DNA of 11,476 bases, from the NCBI GenBank assembly GCA_934725785.1, contig CAKVCS010000023.1, forward strand, positions 1 to 11,476, in the 5' to 3' direction. Numbering within the stretch: position 1 is the stretch's first letter; each line of letters opens with the position of its first letter. This DNA is from an uncultured Bacteroidales bacterium. Its GTDB lineage: Bacteria; Bacteroidota; Bacteroidia; Bacteroidales; Marinilabiliaceae. Below the pieces are notes generated by a model. That model was not told the DNA's origin. It made no database searches and saw only the letters and a list, made by a program, of their open reading frames with translations. Below are positions 5,607 through 11,476 of this stretch, piece by piece. The position numbers and the translations under genes were made by a program.

Positions 5607-7113
5607 TCTCTTGCCCTTTTCCATTTTCTGTGTTTTTTAGTTTATCTCGCCATTGATTCCATGTGGTACAGCCCTTGAGGCATCGCTCGACTTCGGAGAG
5701 TGTGAATTTTTTGAGGTGGTATTTTACCGTTCCTTCTGAAGTCTTTACGCTATTTTCAAAATCGTCTCTTGTCAGGCTAAGCACTAAGCCCGTGTAGATG
5801 CTTGAAAAACGCTCACCTACATCACCATAATCCACTTCTCTGGCAACATAATAGGCGATGCCTCTCGCCCACGACTCTTTGACTATCTTGTCACAATGCC
5901 TGTAGGTGCTTCGACTCCACTTGTGGTGAGCGCAATGGGCTATCTCATGGATTGTGGATCGGAAAATGTCGCGTGAACTCGATAACTTGCGGTAATAGAC
6001 AAACACATCGGGCAATATGAAGCCGCCGCCACAGAAATACCTGCTGACTCTGTCGTCAGGCTCCCTCGCCGAGAGCCGTATGATGAGGTTGTTCTCATCG
6101 GGCCGCGAGAGGCCGCACTTGTCGTAGTGGTAGAAATAGTAGTGGGCGGGGCGGAACACGGAGGCGTATTTCCACGCGGCGTGGCCGTTGTCCGTTATCG
6201 TGCGCTCTATGCGGCTTTTGGAGTTGTCGGCGAGCGTCGTCTCCGCCACCTTGACAACCTTGCCGAGGCCACGGATGTGGAAGCAGTCGCGGCGCCACTT
6301 GATGTAATAGCGTACGTGGTGACGACGGCGGGAGAAGGAGAAGACACCTTTCGCGTCCGTGCAGCACTGGTGGGTGACAAAACCGCGGTGTATGCGGACT
6401 GGCACGCCCTCGATGGCCTTGACTTTTCCATCTGACTCCTCGTACTTCAGCACGCCGCCGGGAGTCCATTTGCTTTTGTTGGCAGGCTGCTCGTCGTCCG
6501 CGTCAAGGCCGGCAAGCTCGCGCGACTTGGCCTCAAGCTGCTCCCACAGGAGGTCCGATCGCTTGTTAGCGGCCAGGGCTTCCGCGTCTTCGTACACGTT
6601 GGCCTCCTCCATCAGGAAGAGTTCCGAGAGCGTCTCGTGAGGGACGTCGGGTAGTGACTGGCCCACGCGGGCGGTGCAATACATGTAGGTGGGGACGGTG
6701 TCTGGCAGCGACGGGTCGCGGTAGTAGTCGCCTATGGCGGCGACCTCATAGTCCATCGGGACCTCGGTGAAGAAGATAGACGTGTCGGCCTCAAGGGCCA
6801 TGACGTCGGACGAGTCGCGCGGTGCGAAGCGGAGGTAGAGGTGGGTGGCTTCGATGTCGGCTGTGTCGAGGCTCAGGCTTTTGTTTGTCTGGCTGAGCTC
6901 GGCGAGCGCGCGGCGCATCGCCTCGGGCGTGTAGGCGTTGGGTGTCCGCCGCCCAAGGATGGTGGGGCCGCTCACAGTGGGCGGCTCGGCGGACTCCTGC
7001 TTGGCGGACTCGGGTTCGAGTTCCCCAACATCGGGCGGCAGGTCCTCGTCCCGGCAGGCGGCAAGTGCCAGGAGGCTCAGGAGCGGCAGCAGCATTCGGT
7101 TCGGTGTTCTCAT
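5554..7113 (-). CDS. Lipoprotein with zincin metalloprotease domain and carboxypeptidase-regulatory-like domain
   Basis: A 519-aa predicted lipoprotein. Signal peptide MRTPNRMLLPLLSLLALAAC has a clean lipobox LAAC (C20), followed by an acidic, Pro/Ser-rich linker. Residues about 219-290 (GVLKYEE... EGVPVRIHRG... TDAKGVFSF) resemble a carboxypeptidase-regulatory or transthyretin-like beta-sandwich. The C-terminal part holds HEIAHCAHH with zinc ligands H389 and H393 and catalytic E390, and KESWARG with E413 as probable third ligand, i.e. HExxH-19-E, gluzincin-like. The catalytic residues are intact. It likely cleaves peptides at the cell surface or in the periplasm; substrate unknown and no named peptidase family could be assigned. 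It has its own promoter, overlaps the downstream lipoprotein gene, and its 3' end was once duplicated at 4701-4785. Confidence 0.85.
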   Translation of the reverse strand: MRTPNRMLLPLLSLLALAACRDEDLPPDVGELEPESAKQESAEPPTVSGPTILGRRTPNAYTPEAMRRALAELSQTNKSLSLDTADIEATHLYLRFAPRDSSDVMALEADTSIFFTEVPMDYEVAAIGDYYRDPSLPDTVPTYMYCTARVGQSLPDVPHETLSELFLMEEANVYEDAEALAANKRSDLLWEQLEAKSRELAGLDADDEQPANKSKWTPGGVLKYEESDGKVKAIEGVPVRIHRGFVTHQCCTDAKGVFSFSRRRHHVRYYIKWRRDCFHIRGLGKVVKVAETTLADNSKSRIERTITDNGHAAWKYASVFRPAHYYFYHYDKCGLSRPDENNLIIRLSAREPDDRVSRYFCGGGFILPDVFVYYRKLSSSRDIFRSTIHEIAHCAHHKWSRSTYRHCDKIVKESWARGIAYYVAREVDYGDVGERFSSIYTGLVLSLTRDDFENSVKTSEGTVKYHLKKFTLSEVERCLKGCTTWNQWRDKLKNTENGKGQENEIDKVFDAWAKYDGGK

Positions 7114-7146
7114 TATAGCTGATGTTATTTAGACTCATTACGCACA

Positions 7147-7179
7147 CAAATATAGCTTTTAAAATCAATGTGTGTCAAT
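7147..7179 (-). promoter_or_regulatory. Promoter of the metalloprotease lipoprotein gene
   Basis: TATATTTG on the minus strand (7154-7147) matches the Bacteroidetes -7 consensus TAnnTTTG exactly. ATTG (7179-7176) lies 21 bases upstream as the -33 element. Transcription would start near 7140, giving a leader of about 27 bases before ATG 7113. Confidence 0.65.
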
Positions 7180-7345
7180 GAGCCAATGCGAAATGGCAAA
7201 AAATGGCATCGAAACGGCATATAAGACATCTGAAGCGACATTCAAGAAACATCAAACCCTCGTTTTTAATGGATTAGGTCATCTCAAAAAAAGCACACTC
7301 ACAATGTGGAATGCGAAGAGTAGCCATCGCAGCGCACGCAAACAC

Positions 7346-7394
7346 ATAAAAATCCCTGCCAGCTCTTATTGACGTGAAACAGAGCCGACAGGGA
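7346..7394 (-). terminator. Intrinsic terminator of the glucan PUL operon
   Basis: On the minus strand TCCCTGTCGGCTC (7394-7382) pairs with GAGCTGGCAGGGA (7365-7353) over 13 bp with two G-U pairs and a 16-base loop. TTTTTATG follows directly. It lies 53 bases beyond the ancestral GH3 stop at 7448, fitting the end of the operon. Confidence 0.88.
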
Positions 7395-7447
7395 AAAGAA
7401 AGAAAACCGCTACAGACTATAATGTCAAATACTTAATACGATGTGCG

Positions 7448-9018
7448 CTACTTGAGCGTGAACGTGGCAGGCTCGCCACTCTCGGCATCGGGCGCCACCC
7501 AGACCTGGAAATCGCCCGGCTCGGCGTAGACCGACATATCATCGTGGCAGAAAGCGAGGTCGGCCGCAGAGATTTCGAACGATATTTTCACGGTCTTTCC
7601 CGCAGGTATCATAACCTTGCGGAAGCCTTAGCGGCCGCGGCAAGAGCCTCGCGCACTCCGCTCTCACTCATGTCCCTGCTGAAAGACAAGCCATTGGCGG
7701 CAGCCGCGACCCTTTCGGGGGCCTGAGAGCGGAAAGCCGCGAGAGGTGTGACGCAGTCCGCGGGGTCGCCATCGAAGCTCCACGTGCCAATCTGGTCGAC
7801 GCCACTGTCGGACAAGGGGCCTATTATGGCAACGGACTCGCCATGGGAGAGGGGCAAGACCCCATTGTTCTTGAGGAGAATGGTGCTCTGGACGCAGGCC
7901 TCCTTGGCGTCGGCAAGGAAACGCGCAGAGAGCGTGGAGTCTTTCTCCCGCCTGGCATAGGGGTTCTCAAAGAGCCCGAGCCTCAGCTTGAGTCGGATGA
8001 CGTCGCGCACAGCATCGTCAATCTGCCGCATGGTGACCTTGCCGTCCTCAAGCAGACTCTTGGCGTGGCTTATATAGGCGTATGACATCATGTCCATGCC
8101 CACGCGGCTCTGGAGGGCGAGCCTCGCAGCGTCACAGAGGTCACTGGCTATGCCGTGGGGTATGAGCTGCTGGATGGAGGCCCAGTCGGTCACAAGGAGA
8201 CCGTCGTAGTCCCACTCGCGACGGAGGATGTCGATGTTCAGGTGGCTGTTTGCCGTTGAGGGAGTGCCGTTTATGTCGTTGAACGAGCACATGAAAGTGG
8301 CGGCTCCGCTCTCGGCCTGAGCCTTGAAAGGCGGGAGATAGATGTCCCGCAGCTGCACCTCGGGAATCCACGTGGTGCTGTAGTCACGCCCCGACTCGGA
8401 TGCGCCGTAACCGCAGAAGTGCTTGGCGCAGGCCGCCATGGAGGTCGGGTCCGAGAGGTCGTGGGTCTGATAGCCGAGTGTCATGGCCTTGCCGAGCTGG
8501 GTGGTGAGGTAGGTGTCCTCGCCAAACGACTCGGCGAGGCGCCCCCAACGCGGATCGCGCGAGATGTCCACCATGGGCGAGAAAGTCCAGCGGATGCCGA
8601 CACTTGAAGCCTCGATGGCGGCAATGCGCGCCCCGCGCTCTACGATGGACGGGTTCCACGTGGCGGCCTGCCCCAAAGGAATGGGGAACATGGTCTTGAA
8701 GCCATGGATGACGTCGCGGGCGAAGACGAGCGGGATGCCGAGGCGGCTCTCCTCAACAGCCACTCGCTGCAGCTCGTTAATGGCCTCGGGGTTCACCTCG
8801 TTGAGGATGGAGCCTACGACACCGCTCTTCACCTGCGCCTTGACGTCCGGCGAGGCCCAGCCAACGCCGTTTATCTGGTTCACCTGGCCTATCTTCTCCT
8901 CGAGCGTCATCCGGCTCAGGAGGTTCTCTATCTTGTCCTCGACAGGGTCGGAAGGCGACGAGCAGGCTGCGAGAAGACCGGCGGAGACGAGGGCCAGCAG
9001 ATTATTCTGTATTGTCAT
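7448..9018 (-). pseudogene. GH3 beta-glucosidase gene (BglX-like) with large internal deletion
   Basis: GH3 lipoprotein of the periplasmic beta-glucosidase type, which would cut glucose from gluco-oligosaccharides. The start gives signal peptide MTIQNNLLALVSAGLLAACS (lipobox LAAC, C19). The N-terminal TIM-barrel domain is complete: SFGEDTY, AKHFCGYGASESGRDYS, NGTPSTANS and nucleophile D278 in LLVTDWAS. The second domain begins (STILLKNNGVLPL, VAIIGPLSDSG) but after EALAAAAKASA the frame reads A-R-L-stop at 7609. In another frame, from about 7627 to 7448, the family's C-terminal Fn3-like end is intact: GFRKVMIPAGKTVKISFEIS, DLAFCHDDM, AEPGDFQVWV and FTLK. Remaining length is about 523 codons against about 750-790 in the family, so roughly 230-250 codons are lost, out of frame. 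The missing part includes the region that normally supplies the acid/base, so activity is unlikely. Last gene of the operon. Confidence 0.88.
7618..7627 (-). repeat. 10-bp deletion junction in the GH3 gene
   Basis: GGCTTCCGCA on the minus strand can be read as the end of KASA in the upstream frame and as the start of GFRK in the downstream frame. Both readings fit the GH3 family. The simplest explanation is that two copies of this 10-mer flanked the lost segment and recombined to one. The ancestral second copy is inferred, not seen. Confidence 0.55.
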
Positions 9019-9085
9019 ATTTTCATATTTTCATTTTTGAGGTGTAGGGATAAAAAATCCCGGGAGTGGGCCGTGTGATAAAAGA

Positions 9086-10381
9086 CTACTCGAAAGTGAC
9101 TGTGCTGACGGACATTGAGCCTTTCTGAACCTTTATGCGCACGACGTGCAGCCCCTTTGCCACCGACAAGGGCAACGAGACTTCCTGCCACTCGCCTTTT
9201 GTTGAAATCTCGTCGGTGGCAGTCTCCGCGCCGTCGACCGATATCACTAGCGACGTGGGCACAGACGTCTTGCAGCGGAGTGTCAGCTTGCTCACATAGG
9301 CAGTCGCGTCGAGTCCGTACTCAACCCACTTGCCTGTCGCAAATGTCTTTATCTCTATAGGCGAGACGGCCTCGGGGTCGGTGGCCACCTGCAAAGTGGG
9401 CGCGGCGGAATATTGACTGCCTGTGCTGACCCCCTCCGAGGCGTTTGTGGCGCGATAGGCCGAGGCGGCCCATTTCTGCCCGCTCATGGCGTATGCCTCC
9501 TTGTCGAAAGAGGAAAAGTTGACATATACCTTGCCGGCATCCGTAAGGCTCTCGTCCTCAAGAAGCTGCATATATGGAGCGCCTTTCTGGTAGCGTGGTA
9601 TGAACCACGCGTATCGCTCTACGTTGGGATTCTCCTCGAAGTAGGCCACCACCTCGCTCATATAGGCAATCTGGGCATCGGCATTCGCCACGCCGCCGTC
9701 CCATGCGCAGAACTCCGTCATCCAGATCGGCTTGCCATACTTCGCGAACTTGTCCACATAGCCCTTGACGGCCGAGGCTGAGTTCATATAGCAGTGGAGG
9801 GCTATGGCGTGGATGTCATCGACCGATACGCCCGGCTGCGCGAAGAATTCGTCGAGCCACGTGACGGGGTCGGAGTAGCCCGCAAGGGTGCCATAGTTCA
9901 TGGCTGGCGAGATTATCTTGAGGCCGTTGGCCACGGCAAACTCTTTGAGCCTAGGCCAATAGGCGGCGGCCTCGGCGGGCGTCATCCTGGCCTGGTCGAC
10001 GAGGTTCGGCTCGTTGAAGGCGAGCAGGTACTTATCCCCGTATATCTCAACGGACTTGGATATGTCACCCTCGTTGTAGTTGGCGTTCCAAGCCATGGGT
10101 ACGAACGTGACGCCAGCCCCGAGGGCCGCGTTCTGCACGGTGGCGTCGGTCTTGGGAGACCAGTTGTAGAACCACGATATGCCACCCTTGAGGAGGAACA
10201 TGTCGACCTCGGGCAGTTGGAAGCTGTATCCGACGCCTCGCTTGGAGCTTCGCTGCATCACATGGCGCACCTCGGCCGAGGGTGGGGTGGGGGAGTCTGA
10301 GCCGTTGCCGTCGTCATCGCTGCATGCCGCGAAAGAGAGCAGCGAGGGCGCGAGGGCGAAAAGTAGTAAGTTCTTATTCAT
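9086..10381 (-). CDS. GH128-family glucanase lipoprotein with C-terminal CBM-like domain
   Basis: Predicted cell-surface lipoprotein of 431 aa with signal peptide MNKNLLLFALAPSLLSFAAC (lipobox-like FAAC, C20) and an Asp/Ser/Pro linker. The catalytic domain, about residues 45-300, has GH128 (Glyco_hydro_cc) hallmarks: KRGVGYSF, WFYNWSPK, FVPMAWN, LLAFNEPN with probable acid/base E124, WLDEFF, ALHCYMN, KPIWMTEFCAWDGG with nucleophile E223, and RYAWF. GH128 enzymes act on beta-1,3-glucans (laminarin- or curdlan-type). Residues about 320-431 (APTLQVATDP ... VEYGLDATAYVSKLTLRCKT ... HVVRIKVQKGSMSVSTVTFE) look like a CBM6-type beta-sandwich. It lies between the glycan-binding protein gene and GH3 (67 bases apart), same strand, one operon. 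Frame intact. Family call is strong; endo or exo action cannot be told. Confidence 0.9.
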   Translation of the reverse strand: MNKNLLLFALAPSLLSFAACSDDDGNGSDSPTPPSAEVRHVMQRSSKRGVGYSFQLPEVDMFLLKGGISWFYNWSPKTDATVQNAALGAGVTFVPMAWNANYNEGDISKSVEIYGDKYLLAFNEPNLVDQARMTPAEAAAYWPRLKEFAVANGLKIISPAMNYGTLAGYSDPVTWLDEFFAQPGVSVDDIHAIALHCYMNSASAVKGYVDKFAKYGKPIWMTEFCAWDGGVANADAQIAYMSEVVAYFEENPNVERYAWFIPRYQKGAPYMQLLEDESLTDAGKVYVNFSSFDKEAYAMSGQKWAASAYRATNASEGVSTGSQYSAAPTLQVATDPEAVSPIEIKTFATGKWVEYGLDATAYVSKLTLRCKTSVPTSLVISVDGAETATDEISTKGEWQEVSLPLSVAKGLHVVRIKVQKGSMSVSTVTFE

Positions 10382-10483
10382 AATGGTTTGGGAGAATGTA
10401 AAGTCTCAGCTATCGGGCTAAAAGCACGCACCTCAGTTCTGGCGCAAGATGCCAACGTGACTGCGGAGCTTAGTGAAATAAAG

Positions 10484-10523
10484 GTGGGGCAGGGCGCAAG
10501 AGGTTAAGCCGGCCCTGCCCCAC
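10484..10523 (-). terminator. Strong intercistronic hairpin between SGBP and GH128
   Basis: GTGGGGCAGGGC (10484-10495) and GCCCTGCCCCAC (10512-10523) form a perfect 12-bp GC-rich inverted repeat with a 16-base loop. In minus-strand RNA it is followed by CTTTATTTC, a weak and interrupted U-tract. It may be a partial terminator or an RNA-stabilising hairpin that keeps the upstream binding-protein message more abundant than the enzyme genes. Structure is certain; function is inference. Confidence 0.6.
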
Positions 10524-10564
10524 GAGGACATCAAAAAACGCAAATCTTCCTTAGCACGCCAAGG

Positions 10565-11476
10565 TTATTTCTTGGCAGGCTTGTAGATGTACATGGCGTC
10601 ATACTCGAGGGTGACGCCAGCCTTGCCGCCAGAGAGGAAGGCCACAAGGTTCTCACCTCCAGTGGGCTTCCACGTCTCAGGATATACGACGCCAGCCTCA
10701 ATGACCTTCGACATCGGGAGCTCAAGCTCGTGCCACTCACCGTCGCGGTCGAAACTGCCAATGCTGTTGTACGTGACGCCATTGTCAACATAGCTGCCGC
10801 CCAGGCCGAACTTGGCCTCAGAATCCTGACCGTAGAGGATTAAGCAGTGCGCGGCGTCATCGGTAGACTTCATCGCGATGTGGAACACGTACTCGTCGGC
10901 ATGAGCGTATATGTCATACAGTGCACTGAGATCCATAGGACTATCAGCCGTGCCATAGCATAGGCCTGCTCCTGACCAGCCCACGCTGCCCACGGTGAGG
11001 GCCACCCATCCCTCGGCAAGGTTGAAGAAGTTCTTGCCTGTAGTTGAGCCGGCCTCGTATGTCCCCTCCCATACGTAGAGGAATTTCGTCTCATCGTCCG
11101 GACGGAGATCCATCTTTATCTTGCTCGTGTTGGCATCAAACGTTGTGCCGTCGAGCTGGAATACGTAGTAATCTGAACCGTCGAGAGTCGGATTATTACC
11201 AGGATTTCCATCACTGACGGTCACCAGGCACTCGCCCTTGATGTCGCCAACGGCCGCGGTTATGGTGGCCTTGCCAGCCTTCACGCCGGTCACCTTGCCG
11301 GCCTCGACGGTTGCCACAGTTGCGTCGGACGTGGTCCAAGAGACAGTGCCGGTGGCGTTGGACGGGGAGAGGATCGCGGTGAGGGATGCGGAGCTGCCCA
11401 CTGAGACTTCGAGCGTTGTCGACGAGAGAGTAACAGACTCAACCTTGACCTCAGGGGTGGGCTCGTCGCCCCCCTC
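10565..11476 (-). CDS. Surface glycan-binding protein with BIG2 Ig-like domain (5' end outside window)
   Basis: The frame is open to the window edge, so the N-terminus and signal peptide are not seen; 303 residues are present. The first part is a BIG2-type Ig-like domain: VESVTLSSTTLEV, LTAILSPSNATGTVSWTTSD, GKVTGVKAGKATITA, ending at VTVSD (about 11210). After a Gly/Asn/Pro linker comes a domain of about 200 aa: SDYYVFQLDGTTF, KIKMDLRPDDETKFLYVWEG, GWSGAGLCYG, DGEWHELELPMSKV, DAMYIYKPAKK. It is rich in aromatics and looks like a beta-sandwich carbohydrate-binding module. No catalytic motif is visible. Place in the operon directly before GH128 fits an outer-membrane glycan-binding lipoprotein of a Sus-like system. 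A GTG at 11401 is not a likely start because it lies inside the BIG2 domain. Confidence 0.82.
   Translation of the reverse strand, partial: EGGDEPTPEVKVESVTLSSTTLEVSVGSSASLTAILSPSNATGTVSWTTSDATVATVEAGKVTGVKAGKATITAAVGDIKGECLVTVSDGNPGNNPTLDGSDYYVFQLDGTTFDANTSKIKMDLRPDDETKFLYVWEGTYEAGSTTGKNFFNLAEGWVALTVGSVGWSGAGLCYGTADSPMDLSALYDIYAHADEYVFHIAMKSTDDAAHCLILYGQDSEAKFGLGGSYVDNGVTYNSIGSFDRDGEWHELELPMSKVIEAGVVYPETWKPTGGENLVAFLSGGKAGVTLEYDAMYIYKPAKK

Larger units (their letters stand above)
7114..7447. other. Intergenic region between protease lipoprotein and glucan operon
   Basis: No gene is supported here. It holds the protease promoter (7147-7179) at one side and the PUL terminator (7346-7394) at the other. 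The AT-richer stretch 7180-7345 has only short repeats of AATGGCA and no coding signal; an open frame on the plus strand at 7172-7372 has no recognisable protein features. Confidence 0.6.

Noticed and set aside
7172..7372. 66-aa plus-strand open frame in the intergenic region
   Set aside because: No conserved pattern, no ribosome binding site, and it runs across the PUL terminator and the protease promoter elements.
8513..9040. 175-aa plus-strand open frame antisense to the GH3 5' end
   Set aside because: Composition is that of a mirrored frame, and the GH3 signal peptide and barrel motifs lie on the other strand.
9794..10300. 168-aa plus-strand open frame antisense to GH128
   Set aside because: The minus strand carries conserved catalytic motifs over the same bases; the antisense product shows no recognisable feature.
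1..11476. CRISPR array, tRNA, rRNA or insertion sequence
   Set aside because: I looked for regularly spaced repeats, cloverleaf-like segments and transposase motifs on both strands and found none.

Overview
The window looks like accessory chromosome of a Bacteroidales bacterium (Prevotellaceae- or Muribaculaceae-like; genus not resolved). The signs are several lipoproteins with Bacteroidetes-type signal peptides, part of a polysaccharide utilisation locus (PUL), an isolated secreted GH43 enzyme, few clear Shine-Dalgarno sites, and upstream sequences matching the Bacteroidetes -7 motif TAnnTTTG. By eye most of it is moderately GC-rich, while the first 1.5 kb is clearly AT-richer and looks acquired.

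Layout. (1) 1-1500, minus: a Sau3AI/MutH-family restriction endonuclease, with a possible following gene starting at the window edge. (2) 1512-3221, minus: a secreted GH43 glycosidase with its own promoter and a strong intrinsic terminator. (3) 3359-4299, plus: a DUF3791 / DUF3990 / DUF3791 cassette, in which the central gene is a small ADP-ribosyltransferase-fold protein and the small flanking genes are candidate antitoxins. The first DUF3791 gene carries two compensating frameshifts. (4) 4324-7179, minus: a zincin-type metalloprotease lipoprotein and a downstream unknown lipoprotein whose signal peptide is encoded in another frame of the protease 3' end, followed by a collapsed second copy of this pair. 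(5) 7346-11476, minus: the distal end of a probable beta-1,3-glucan PUL. It holds the C-terminal part of a BIG2-type surface glycan-binding protein, a GH128 glucanase lipoprotein and a GH3 beta-glucosidase gene, closed by an intrinsic terminator. The GH3 gene has lost most of its second catalytic-site domain through an apparent deletion at a 10-bp repeat.

How it fits together. In the PUL the surface protein would bind glucan, GH128 would cut it outside the cell, and GH3 would release glucose; this last step looks broken here. SusC/SusD genes would be expected beyond 11476. The endonuclease and ART cassette form a small putative defence or addiction island interrupted by GH43. GATC, the expected endonuclease site, is scarce across the window (12 by hand count against roughly 44 expected from base composition). 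Three loci (first DUF3791 gene, second lipoprotein copy, GH3) are disrupted, so the region is either decaying or partly misassembled; both readings are kept open.
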